DNA of 6,249 nt from Holosporales bacterium. GTDB lineage: Bacteria > Pseudomonadota > Alphaproteobacteria > UBA3830 > JAIRMZ01. The stretch covers positions 1 through 6,249 of the forward strand of contig JAIRMZ010000072.1 of assembly GCA_031258355.1 (NCBI GenBank), in the 5' to 3' direction. Of this stretch, positions 1 to 5,962 are shown piece after piece. The translations under genes and the position numbers were made by a program. How positions within the stretch are numbered: position 1 is the stretch's first letter; the number at the start of each line of letters is the position of its first letter. A model generated the notes under the pieces. The model was not told where the DNA came from, did no database searches, and saw only the letters and a program-made list of their open reading frames with translations.

Positions 1-373
1 CATAAAAGGCATGATGGGGCAGCGCTGGGGACGCATTATCAATATTACTTCTATCGTTGGAGAAACGGGAAATGTAGGGCAAGCAAATTATGCAGCCTCC
101 AAAGCGGGACTCGTTGGTCTTACAAAATCGGTGGCAGCAGAGGTGGCCACAAGAGGGATTACGGTCAATTGCGTTTCCCCTGGTTTTATCGATTCCGCTA
201 TGACAGAAGCTTTGGGTGACGAGCAACGACAGCGCTTCCTCGAGGCGATTCCTGTTCGGAGGGCAGGAACGCCTGAGGATGTCGCAGCGACAGTCCTCTT
301 CCTGTCAAGTCCTGAAGCTTCTTACATCACAGGACAAACCATTCACATTAATGGCGGTTTGCTGATGGTCTGA
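1..373 (+). CDS. fabG: 3-oxoacyl-[acyl-carrier-protein] reductase, C-terminal half (5' cut by window edge)
   Basis: FabG is a cytoplasmic NADPH-dependent short-chain dehydrogenase that reduces 3-oxoacyl-ACP to 3-hydroxyacyl-ACP in the elongation cycle of type II fatty-acid synthesis. The frame is open from base 2, before the first methionine at 11, so the gene begins outside the window. About 123 codons are visible, roughly half of the usual ~245-residue family length. The visible part holds the catalytic serine in GRIINITSIVG, the YxxxK pair in NYAASKAG 13 residues later, the VNCVSPGFI segment, and the family's typical ending YITGQTIHINGGLLMV. The gene ends in TGA. No acpP follows, although acpP often lies just downstream of fabG in proteobacteria; instead the gene runs convergently toward mutL after 120 bp. 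FabG is preferred over other short-chain dehydrogenases because the whole C-terminus follows the FabG pattern. Confidence 0.95.
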   Translation, partial: IKGMMGQRWGRIINITSIVGETGNVGQANYAASKAGLVGLTKSVAAEVATRGITVNCVSPGFIDSAMTEALGDEQRQRFLEAIPVRRAGTPEDVAATVLFLSSPEASYITGQTIHINGGLLMV

Positions 374-493
374 TCCCCCTTTGTGCGGGGAAGGTCCTGC
401 CACCTTGATTAGTGGGCCATGTTGGCTTCGTGCAGGAGAACAGTTTGTCGGAGGAGGGGGGTCTGCTTTCTCTCCATAGCAACAGTTGCTCCT

Positions 494-2272
494 TTAACGG
501 GCAAAAAATTTATCGCAAGCGGCGAAAGGGATCCTTAAATAAGTGGGGCGTCCATGGTTGCATTGACCCGCGTGCACTGTCTTTTCCAGGGTCCGAAGGA
601 GACTCTCCATCTCGTTCAGCGAGAGGGTGCGGCCAGAGCGGATGCTGGTATGGCAGGAGAGAGTTGCAAAAACCTCATGAAATTTCTCCGATAAGACGAA
701 TCCTTTTCCCCATGCTTGGAGCTCTTCTGCTAGATCCTGCATCAAAGATCGTGGATCCGCTCCTCGCAAGAAAGTCGGTAATGCTTCCACAATCAAAGAT
801 GAGGTGTTGGAAATAACATAAGAAAGTCCCAACCGAAAAAACTCTGTTTGCTGCTCTGCAAAAAGCTCCAGCACATCTTCATCGAAAGACAACGTCACGG
901 GAAGGAGCAAAGCTTGTTGTGCCACACCCCCTTGTGCAAACTCCTCTTTCGTGCGCTCATAAATGATGCGCTCATGGGCCGCGTGTTGATCCACGATAAC
1001 GAGAGCATCTTCCGTTTCAGCCAAGATGTACCGCTTCCGGATTTGCCCTTTTGCGTGGCCGAGGGGACAGGGAGCTCCTTCCTCAAACAAAGCCAATTTC
1101 TCGGCTTCCCAAGAAGGAGATGAAAGCACAGGCTCTACAGGAGTAGAAGGGAGCTGAAAGGCGCTTTGTGTCTCCGCAAGACAAGGGGAAGATGTTCTGG
1201 GAGGCCTCTCTCTCGCAGAGGTCGTACGTGTTTGTGATACCCCAAGGACTTTTTGCAAAGGAACCAGGCGAGGCCCTTCGGCCCCTTTCTCCATTGGTGT
1301 CTGCTGTAAGGTTTGGGCTAGAGCCCAGATGAGAAAGGAACGGAGGCGGCGCGGATTTTGGAAACGCACTTCCGTCTTTGCCGGATGTACGTTCACATCA
1401 ACCTCTTCCAAAGGTAAGGTCAGGAACAGGACGGCAACAGGGTACCGATGACGCGCGATCAATTCTTGAAAGGCGAAGCGTAAGGCTCCTTGGCAGTTGG
1501 GATCTTGTATAGCGCGACCATTGGCAAAAAAGAACTGCTTTTCGGTGGTTGCTTGCGTTATGGTGGGGCGGCCCAGAACACCTGAGAGGTGCCATGCACC
1601 TTCTGTCGCGTCTATGGGGAGCAAATCCTCCTGCGGAACATTTCCAAGCACCTCGGTTATGCGCGCAACCTGCTCTCCAGGTTTATAGCTAAGCACCGTC
1701 CTTGTTCCTTCAAACAAACGAAAGGCGATAGCAGGATGAGCGAGTGCCAAGCGTTTAAAGACGCCTTCACAGTGCGCACGTTCTGTGGCTGTGCTTTTGA
1801 GAAACTTCAAGCGTGCTGGTGTGGCAAAGAAAAGGTCTTGGACTTCTACACAAGTCCCTTGCCTACGTGGTGCAGGCTCTAGCGGAGAACTTTTCCCTCC
1901 TTCGACTGATAGACGGGAAGCTTGGGAGGCGTTTTGAAGGCAGGAAGTAAGAGTCATCCGGCATACTGAACCTAGGGCGGCCAACGCCTCTCCTCGGAAG
2001 CCAAAAGTCGGAATGCGTGTCAAGTCCTTTAGCTTTGATGTTGTATGGCGTTCGACACACAAGGTTAGGTCTTCATGATTCATACCTACTCCGTTGTCTT
2101 GAACGATGATCGCTGACTTTCCTCCTTCTTCGAGCGTTACGTCGATACAAGTCGCTCCCGCATCCAAGGCGTTTTCAACCAATTCTTTGACAACCGCTGC
2201 CGGACGCGCAATTACTTCTCCCGCTGCAATTTGATTGACCAAAGCGTGAGGAAGCCGCCGAATGCAGGACAT
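494..2272 (-). CDS. mutL: DNA mismatch repair protein MutL, endonuclease-type
   Basis: MutL couples mismatch recognition by MutS to strand removal. The N-terminal GHKL ATPase (about residues 1-330) shows the E30/N34 helix (KELVENALDAG), DNGVGM at 59-64, HTTSK at 76-80 and TFGFRGEAL at 89-97. A poorly conserved linker follows. The C-terminal dimerisation/nuclease domain carries DQHAAHERIIYE from residue 428, matching DQHA(X)2E(X)4E, plus SCH near 539 and CNHGRP near 571, the usual metal-binding set. This is therefore the self-nicking MutL of bacteria lacking MutH. The length of 592 residues is normal for the family. The start is the ATG at 2270-2272: GGAGG lies 5 bases upstream, and family homology begins right after it. 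A TTG at 2282-2284 overlaps that ribosome site and is rejected. The gene converges with fabG and diverges from tRNA-His. A TAGAAT-like -10 at 2303-2308 is possible but weak. Confidence 0.97.
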   Translation of the reverse strand: MSCIRRLPHALVNQIAAGEVIARPAAVVKELVENALDAGATCIDVTLEEGGKSAIIVQDNGVGMNHEDLTLCVERHTTSKLKDLTRIPTFGFRGEALAALGSVCRMTLTSCLQNASQASRLSVEGGKSSPLEPAPRRQGTCVEVQDLFFATPARLKFLKSTATERAHCEGVFKRLALAHPAIAFRLFEGTRTVLSYKPGEQVARITEVLGNVPQEDLLPIDATEGAWHLSGVLGRPTITQATTEKQFFFANGRAIQDPNCQGALRFAFQELIARHRYPVAVLFLTLPLEEVDVNVHPAKTEVRFQNPRRLRSFLIWALAQTLQQTPMEKGAEGPRLVPLQKVLGVSQTRTTSARERPPRTSSPCLAETQSAFQLPSTPVEPVLSSPSWEAEKLALFEEGAPCPLGHAKGQIRKRYILAETEDALVIVDQHAAHERIIYERTKEEFAQGGVAQQALLLPVTLSFDEDVLELFAEQQTEFFRLGLSYVISNTSSLIVEALPTFLRGADPRSLMQDLAEELQAWGKGFVLSEKFHEVFATLSCHTSIRSGRTLSLNEMESLLRTLEKTVHAGQCNHGRPTYLRIPFAACDKFFAR

Positions 2273-2277
2273 TTTTC

Positions 2278-2282
2278 CCTCC
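2278..2282 (-). promoter_or_regulatory. Shine-Dalgarno site deciding the mutL start
   Basis: On the minus strand GGAGG is followed by GAAAA and then ATG. This strong site at standard spacing selects the ATG at 2270-2272 over the in-frame TTG at 2282-2284, which overlaps the site itself. Confidence 0.85.
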
Positions 2283-2392
2283 AAAGGCTTTCGAATTAGA
2301 GAATTCTACCTCTTCAGGAAACGGAGGGAGAAAGGAGGTGCGGGAGTGCTCTTCTTTTAAGGCTTTTTCCGACAGCAGAGGCTCGACAACTC

Positions 2393-2421
2393 TTGACGCT
2401 TTTCCTAGGAAAGGTTATCCC
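2393..2421 (+). promoter_or_regulatory. Candidate promoter of tRNA-His
   Basis: TTGACG (2393-2398) is a near-consensus -35 box. It is followed 17 bases later by TATCCC (2416-2421), a poor -10 box. Transcription would start close to 2428, a few bases before the mature tRNA. The position fits and the -35 is good, but the weak -10 leaves the call uncertain. Confidence 0.45.
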
Positions 2422-2432
2422 TGATTTTGGGT

Positions 2433-2510
2433 GGCGGGTGTAGCTCAGTTGGTTAGAGCGCCAGGTTGTGGTTCTGGATGTCGTGGGTTCAACTCCCATC
2501 ACTCGCCCCA
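2433..2510 (+). tRNA. tRNA-His (anticodon GTG)
   Basis: A full cloverleaf can be folded. The acceptor stem is GCGGGTG (2434-2440) paired with CACTCGC (2500-2506). The D arm is GCTC/GAGC. The anticodon stem CCAGG/TCTGG encloses loop TTGTGGT with GTG at 2468-2470. The T arm is GTGGG/CCCAT with loop TTCAACT. The extra G at 2433 faces C at 2507, which is the G-1:C73 identity pair specific to histidine tRNA. CCA (2508-2510) is encoded in the DNA. A terminator follows within 30 bases, so this is probably a single-gene transcript. Confidence 0.97.
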
Positions 2511-2536
2511 GTGGGGGGTGGTTCCATCAACGGAAG

Positions 2537-2561
2537 GGAACCCCTCAGGGAATTCCTTTTT
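2537..2561 (+). terminator. Rho-independent terminator after tRNA-His
   Basis: The stem pairs GGAA (2537-2540) with TTCC (2553-2556), then CCC with GGG across a TCA loop, with a small internal mismatch between the two helices. TTTTT (2557-2561) follows directly. It ends 27-51 bases after the tRNA and 10 bases before the convergent stop codon of the next gene. A competing GGTTCC/GGAACC pairing starting near 2519 overlaps it. The reverse strand has no T tail, so it probably acts only for the tRNA. Confidence 0.7.
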
Positions 2562-2571
2562 GATCATGGAA

Positions 2572-3750
2572 TTATTCGAGGCGTGTGATGACGATTAGAC
2601 CGTCTGTGTTTGTCGGATCACCGCTTTTTGCTGCATGGCCAGCGTAGAAAAGGATGCTTTCTTCTAAGCTTGCTTCTGTCTTTTGATAGATAAAGAAATT
2701 GTCAAATATCTGCATATGGTACCTTTGCCCCTCATCGCCTTCAAAAAAATGCTCTCCTAAGTTCCGCTGGAAGGAACACCAATTTTCATAGACAAGAAAA
2801 CTTTGATCATCCTTCAAAAAGAAATACTGCTGTTCTCCTTGAGAATCGGAGAGACGAAATTGAGTAATATGCTTATTGCCTCCAAAGACATCGGTTAACA
2901 AGGCCTTTCCACCGACCATCAAACAAGAGCCCAATGCCCTCATTGCCAATTCATGAGGTAATAAGAAATATGACACCCTCCTATTTGTTATAATAAGGCG
3001 GTAGGTGTCTTTGTATTTCTGTACAAAATCAGAACTAAGGACATTGGCTTGTTCGAAACGATACCAATCAGGGACAGAACCTGCCTGAGGAGAAGAGGCT
3101 TCTACAGATACGTGTATTTCCTGTCTTGCAAGAAGGCCGTATTTAGCTAAAATATCATGATATATTTGAGGATTTTCCGAAAAGGTTGAAGCACAAATAT
3201 CGGTTTGATACCCATCTCCATGAGGCGCCGAACCAATCCTAAGGATGGGCCCTTCAAAAAGATGAAAATTTCTTCTCGGAAAAGAAATTTGTATATCTGG
3301 GCTTAAAAGGCCAGGAATATTTTCCTGAGAAGCGTCTTGCTGTTGTGGTGTTGCGGGAACAGACGCCCCAAGAGATCGCAATGTTTCTCGAACACGATCC
3401 GAAAGGAAAGATCGATTCCGAGCGCTTACCTCTTGCATCTCTCTAAAACCCACGATGATATTATTGAGTCCGATGGCTGTGAACATCTGTGGGAAACCTC
3501 CTTCGTAATAGGCATCCCGTGCAAGATTTGCCCTCTTTTGATGAGGTTCTGTTAGTATTTTTCGTACTGTAGGATCGCTGTACCCTATTATACTCATCCC
3601 CAGCGCTGATAGGACGCTTTCTTGATGAGGAACAACTTCTGAAGAAGACCCTGGCTTTCCCCCAAAATCATCTGACGGTCTCATTCCTCCACAGCATCCC
3701 ATCCAACAGGTGCAGAGAAGGCTGTACACGACTATTATTATTTTATTCAT
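2572..3750 (-). CDS. Predicted exported protein with a methyltransferase-like core, family not recognised
   Basis: This 392-residue protein is of unrecognised family. It begins with a short basic start (MNK), a hydrophobic stretch (residues 4-16, IIIVVYSLLCTCW) and a cysteine cluster MGCCGG. That is a plausible signal or lipoprotein-type leader, although no cysteine sits in a standard lipobox. Residues 25-45 are low-complexity (G, S, P) and 46-160 are helical and polar with a Q-rich patch near 136-143. Residues 165-290 follow the order of a class I SAM-methyltransferase fold: ILRIGSAPHGDG (169-180, motif I-like), an acidic strand near EIHVSVEAS (211-219), FEQANVLS (232-239), LIITNRRVSYF (252-262) and GGKALLTDVFG (280-290). 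The fold is inference; motif I is not canonical. The start is supported by GAGAG 5 bases upstream and by two duplicated copies sharing the same N-terminus. It is a monocistronic orphan, possibly secreted or acting on a host, which is speculation. Confidence 0.8.
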   Translation of the reverse strand: MNKIIIVVYSLLCTCWMGCCGGMRPSDDFGGKPGSSSEVVPHQESVLSALGMSIIGYSDPTVRKILTEPHQKRANLARDAYYEGGFPQMFTAIGLNNIIVGFREMQEVSARNRSFLSDRVRETLRSLGASVPATPQQQDASQENIPGLLSPDIQISFPRRNFHLFEGPILRIGSAPHGDGYQTDICASTFSENPQIYHDILAKYGLLARQEIHVSVEASSPQAGSVPDWYRFEQANVLSSDFVQKYKDTYRLIITNRRVSYFLLPHELAMRALGSCLMVGGKALLTDVFGGNKHITQFRLSDSQGEQQYFFLKDDQSFLVYENWCSFQRNLGEHFFEGDEGQRYHMQIFDNFFIYQKTEASLEESILFYAGHAAKSGDPTNTDGLIVITRLE

Positions 3751-3755
3751 AACAG

Positions 3756-3782
3756 CTCTCTTTTGATTGCAGAGATATAATA
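3756..3782 (-). promoter_or_regulatory. Promoter -10 and ribosome site of the exported-protein gene
   Basis: On the minus strand a TATTAT -10 box (3777-3782) lies about 26 bases before the ATG at 3750, and GAGAG (3756-3760) lies 5 bases before it. No good -35 is seen; GTCATT about 16 bases further upstream is a weak candidate. The same -10 recurs in the next repeat unit at 4023-4028, and a degraded TATATC lies in the third. Retention across copies supports a real element. Confidence 0.5.
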
Positions 3783-3789
3783 CACGAAA

Positions 3790-3996
3790 TTATCTAGAAA
3801 TGACGCGAGGATGAATAATATTTCCAGATTGCCGATTGTTTTTTGGAAAATCTTTTGTGTTTATTGCCGGTACTGATAGAACGCTCTCTTGACGAAAAAT
3901 ACCTTCTAAAGACCCAAGTTTTTCTTTTCTTCCTTCGAAGCGCCCTGTCCAATGGGGGCAGAGAAGGTTGTGTGCTGCTATTATCATTTTATTCAT
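3790..3996 (-). pseudogene. Truncated N-terminal copy of the exported-protein gene, ORF still open
   Basis: This 68-codon ORF starts MNKMIIAAHNLLCPHWTGRF, parallel to MNKIIIVVYSLLCTCWMGCC in the intact gene. It shares ESVLS near residue 37, then loses homology at about base 3871, where the promoter region of the intact gene begins; its last ~26 codons are that promoter read through. It keeps its own -10 (4023-4028) and an AGAG ribosome site before the ATG, so a short peptide could still be made. It has lost the cysteine cluster of the leader and the whole methyltransferase-like core. It is best read as a truncated duplicate; a functional small exported peptide cannot be excluded. Confidence 0.75.
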
Positions 3997-4117
3997 AACA
4001 ATTCTCTTTTGATTGCAGAAATATAATACATGAAAATTATCTAGAAATGATGCAAGGATGAATGATATTTCCAGATTGCCGATTGTTTTTTAGAAGATCT
4101 TTTGTATGTATTGCCGG

Positions 4118-4243
4118 TACTGATAGAACGCTCTCTTGACGAAAAATACCTTCTAAAGACCCAGGTTTTTCTTTTCTTCCTTCGAAGCGCCCTGTCCAAT
4201 GGGGGGCAGAGAAGGTTGTGTGCTATTATTACCGCCTTATGTA
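4118..4243 (-). pseudogene. Second truncated N-terminal copy, start codon lost
   Basis: This is nearly identical to the neighbouring truncated copy (3871-3996) but dead. The bases matching ATGAATAAA now read ACATAAGGC, removing the start. A lost GCT and an extra G in the G-run (six G at 4201-4206 instead of five) also alter the frame. Homology to the intact gene ends near 4118, the same breakpoint as in the other copy. Confidence 0.75.
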
Positions 4244-4330
4244 TAGTAACCCCTCTTTATTGACCATGAGGATATAGCGTATAGAAATTATCTAATAATA
4301 ACACGAAGATAGAGAACTTTCCAACTTACT
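4229..4330. repeat. Diverged third copy of the upstream/promoter region
   Basis: This stretch aligns with 3991-4085 but much more loosely than the two units match each other. Shared landmarks in order are TATGTATAGTAAC for TTCATAACAA, CCTCTTTATTGACCATGAGG for TCTCTTTTGATTGCAGA, GAAATTATCTAATAATAAC for AAAATTATCTAGAAATGATG, and CTTTCCAACTTACTGATT for ATTTCCAGATTGCCGATT. It appears to be the older original upstream region. The degraded -10 on the minus strand reads TATATC. Confidence 0.6.
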
Positions 4331-4375
4331 GATTCATCCTCTTAGAAAGAAAATTCTCGGTCAACCAGAAGAAGG

Positions 4376-4403
4376 GAAAGAGCGCTGCGGGAGGCGCCTT
4401 TTT
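4376..4403 (+). terminator. Stem-loop with T tail, no obvious upstream gene
   Basis: GCGC (4382-4385) pairs with GCGC (4394-4397). An outer helix of AAAG against TTTT is separated by one mismatch, and TTTTT (4399-4403) follows directly. On the plus strand the preceding DNA is antisense to the duplicated gene fragments and has no coding frame, so the terminator is an orphan. On the minus strand the tail is TCTTTCCCTTCTT, so it may act weakly in that direction and insulate the repeat array. Confidence 0.45.
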
Positions 4404-4596
4404 GTTGATCAAAAATGAAAAACAACCTTTTCTAGAACTTCATGATAGAAAATCCCTTTCGCTTTTTTATTTTCCACAGAACCTTATCCCACAAGTTCAT
4501 CCGCTTGCTCTCCCTTCTCAACTCCTAATCTCAGAAGAAACTCTACCCCCCCCCAGAGAAAACAACAAGGGGGGAGGAAGGGAAGGGGAAGAAAGA
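4404..4596. other. Non-coding stretch with C9 and G6 tracts
   Basis: No supported gene is present. A frame stays open here, but its only start is a TTG inside the T tail of the preceding terminator. Nine C (4546-4554) and six G (4569-4574) could form a strong C/G hairpin with a 14-15 base loop. The C9 run is prone to length change on replication. The following 20 bases are nearly pure purine and precede an ATG at 4597. Confidence 0.5.
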
Positions 4597-5031
4597 ATGT
4601 GTATCTTGCTCAAGAACACTATTGATCCTCAATTTAGCAGAGGATGGACGTTGTTCTTGACCTATGCCTTTGTCTCTGTATGGACTGGAGAGATTCTCCT
4701 GTGTCTGATGAAGAAAAAAGGTCTTCTCGATCATGCCATTTCTTGGTTAATGAGAAGAAGCGTTGATCGGGAAAGGTTCGGTTCTGAGGCAAGTTCGCTT
4801 TCTCATTGAAGGGGTGTTGGGGGTTCCGGGGTTTCTTATCTCTTTAACCTTTTGGACCGATCCTCTCTCCAGATCTTCTATGATCAACCGCTGGAGAGAC
4901 CGGTGTATGTTGATGGGATGGACGTCAGGAAGTGCCAGGAACCATTCAGCGACATTTCTTCCGAAGGAAGAGATATTGAGAAAGATGGTAATTATAGGAG
5001 GATAAGAAACAAAAAATTATCATCTGATTGA
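4597..5031 (+). pseudogene. Interrupted ORF of unknown family
   Basis: I do not recognise this. From the ATG at 4597, behind a purine-rich leader (GGAAGGGGAAGAAAGA), a 70-codon frame starts MCILLKNTIDPQF and contains a hydrophobic segment (GWTLFLTYAFVSVWTGEILL) that could span a membrane. It stops at TGA 4807-4809. The same frame then stays open for 73 more codons to TGA 5029-5031, with protein-like sequence including LERPVYVDGMDVRKCQEPF and EKDGNYRRIRNKK. Either one gene is broken by a nonsense codon or these are two unrelated fragments. UGA recoding is unlikely because fabG in this window ends in TGA. Another frame is also open over 4763-5005, so the choice of frame is uncertain. Confidence 0.3.
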
Positions 5032-5082
5032 TACAGAAAAAGAATATAAGAGTCTTTCTGGAAAATCCTCTTGTAAGAAAGG

Positions 5083-5442
5083 TTGAAGACGGTAACTATA
5101 GGATCTTACTTTTCTGCAGACATAACTTATGAAGAAGCGGAGATATTGAGCGGATTAAATGAATCTTTAAATTTGTCCCGTCCAGCTTGCGCAAAAGAAA
5201 GGTTATATAGATTATTTTTTCATCTATTTGCTCTTTTCGCTAAATCTCATTCATTAGAACGGATCGTTTTTTGCTCATCTGCTTTTTTAGAACATACAAA
5301 AATAAAGAAATTTAAGATTCTTTTAGACACACACTCTTATTTATTAAGAAAGTACGGAATCGGGATGTTTTTTTACGGGAGTTCCTTATACACTGATAGT
5401 CCTTCAGCAGTATTTCAAAAGAATTCCCCCACTTTCTCCTGA
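5083..5442 (+). CDS. Small ORF of unknown function, possibly a gene fragment
   Basis: This 119-codon ORF has only a TTG at 5083 as a possible start, with AAAGG immediately adjacent, too close for a normal ribosome site. Residues 14-105 look protein-like: EEAEILSGLNESLNLSRPA, then the hydrophobic LYRLFFHLFALF, then charged and aromatic sequence KIKKFKILLDTHSYLLRKYG. No family was recognised. A second frame, 5028-5132 (containing LENPLVRKVEDGNYRILLF), overlaps its start; a single frameshift between 5083 and 5130 would fuse the two into a protein of about 135-140 residues. Base composition is AT-rich compared with mutL and the radA fragment. It ends 4 bases before the radA-like segment. It may be a degraded gene rather than a functional one. 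Confidence 0.35.
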   Translation: MKTVTIGSYFSADITYEEAEILSGLNESLNLSRPACAKERLYRLFFHLFALFAKSHSLERIVFCSSAFLEHTKIKKFKILLDTHSYLLRKYGIGMFFYGSSLYTDSPSAVFQKNSPTFS

Positions 5443-5446
5443 GAAA

Positions 5447-5689
5447 TGGGGATATTAGATCGAGGAAGTCACACCCTCTCCTTCTATGCCTGGCAAATCC
5501 CTAGAGTTATGTTCTCTCGAAGGCACTTTCTCCCCCATTGATCGCCTCCTCAGCGGTCTTGAAGAGTTCGATCGCGTCTGTGGAGGAGGTATTGTCGCGG
5601 GCTCCGTTCTTTTACTCGGCGGAGAACCGGGTATCGGTAAATCAACACTCCTCCTCCAAATTCTCTCACGTCTGTCCCAAAGACGATGA
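5447..5689 (+). pseudogene. radA: radA fragment (DNA repair ATPase), truncated at both ends
   Basis: RadA/Sms is a RecA-like ATPase with an N-terminal zinc finger and a C-terminal Lon-like domain, normally about 450 residues, acting in recombination intermediates. Here only the segment after the zinc finger to just past Walker A remains. It reads W-G-Y-stop-IEEVTPSPS (tag at 5456-5458), then LELCSLEG, SGLEEFDRVCGGGIVAGSVLL and Walker A GGEPGIGKST (5618-5647), then LLLQILSRLSQRR and TGA at 5687-5689. The zinc-finger cysteines, Walker B, KNRFG motif and Lon domain are absent. An ATG ORF (5486-5689, 67 codons) survives but cannot be a working RadA. Downstream bases belong to a different repeated element, so the fragment was cut by rearrangement. 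A complete radA is presumably elsewhere in the genome. Confidence 0.85.
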
Positions 5690-5765
5690 GGTTCTACACT
5701 ACCAACAGATCAATCGCTCAATACTATTACACTCATCAGTAAACATTTCATTCTTGTTTAAGTAG
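5676..5765 (+). pseudogene. Copy 1 of an unrecognised repeated coding element, fused to the radA remnant
   Basis: In the frame ending at TAG 5763-5765 the sequence reads CPKDDEVLHYQQINRS and then ILLHSSVNISFLFK. It parallels the end of copy 3 (SCGDEEKEYEY ... SSSANISFLFK). At the DNA level 5731-5760 matches 6168-6197 at 25 of 30 bases, four of the five differences being transitions. Its 5' edge overlaps the last bases of the radA fragment in another frame, placing the recombination junction near 5670-5690. Confidence 0.5.
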
Positions 5766-5767
5766 CT

Positions 5768-5917
5768 ATGAAATGGATTTGTACTTGTCAAATCCGCAGA
5801 GCCTTTATTCCAAAGAAAATAGGATTTTGCGTTATTAATAGGTTAAGGTTTAATATACTATTATACTTGCTAGTAAATTTCCCCTTTTTATTTAACGAGA
5901 GAAGAAGTTTCTCATGA
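5768..5917 (+). CDS. Copy 2 of the repeated element: 49-codon ORF, function unknown
   Basis: An uninterrupted ATG ORF of 49 codons begins 2 bases after the stop of copy 1 and ends at TGA 5915-5917. It reads MKWICTCQIRRAFIPKKIG, then CVINRLRFNILLYLL and VNFPFLFNERRSFS. RRAFIPKKIG parallels CRTHFPKAIG in copy 3, and ILLYLLVNFPFLF parallels ILLHSSVNISFLF in copy 1. It lacks the ~22-codon acidic stretch present in copy 3. No clear ribosome site precedes the ATG. A basic, hydrophobic small protein is possible, but a decayed internal fragment of a longer family member is more likely. Confidence 0.3.
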   Translation: MKWICTCQIRRAFIPKKIGFCVINRLRFNILLYLLVNFPFLFNERRSFS

Positions 5918-5962
5918 GTTTTCGTTCATATTTTCAGAGATCTTCTCTAAGAGCTTTCTTAG

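Larger units (their letters stand above)
3735..4228. repeat. Tandem duplication, two ~247-bp units
   Basis: Unit 1 (about 3735-3980) and unit 2 (about 3981-4228) align with few differences. By eye the half from 3822 on differs from the half from 4069 on by about 5 substitutions plus an inserted G and a lost GCT triplet in ~165 bases (about 97% identical). The promoter half (3735-3821 versus 3981-4068) is about 90% identical. Read on the minus strand, each unit holds a promoter, a start region and about 50 codons of the 2572-3750 gene, then runs directly into the next promoter. The close match indicates recent duplication of an already truncated copy. Confidence 0.9.

Noticed and set aside
374..391. 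TCCCC/GGGGA hairpin just after the fabG stop
   Set aside because: The stem is only 5 bp and no T tail follows on either strand, so it is not a convincing terminator.
482..494. Palindrome GCAACAGTTGC between fabG and mutL
   Set aside because: The loop is one base, too short to fold, and no T tail follows on either strand.
412..816. 134-codon plus-strand ORF
   Set aside because: It lies mostly opposite the end of mutL; its sequence is low-quality and resembles no family, as expected of an antisense shadow.
895..2060. Several short ORFs on both strands within mutL
   Set aside because: All overlap the strongly supported mutL frame and show no independent protein features.
2314..2502. 62-codon minus-strand ORF reading MMGVEPTTSRTTTWRSNQLS
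   Set aside because: This is the well-known false ORF produced by reading a tRNA gene antisense; it covers tRNA-His.
3337..3555. 72-codon plus-strand ORF
   Set aside because: It is antisense to the 2572-3750 gene, with no ribosome site or recognisable content.
3735..4228. Possible CRISPR-like or insertion-sequence repeat array
   Set aside because: The units are long, contiguous and contain gene fragments; there are no unique spacers, terminal inverted repeats or transposase.
4402..4596. Upstream part of the ORF beginning at TTG 4402
   Set aside because: The TTG lies inside the T tail of a terminator and has no ribosome site; the later ATG at 4597 is a better start if the ORF is real.
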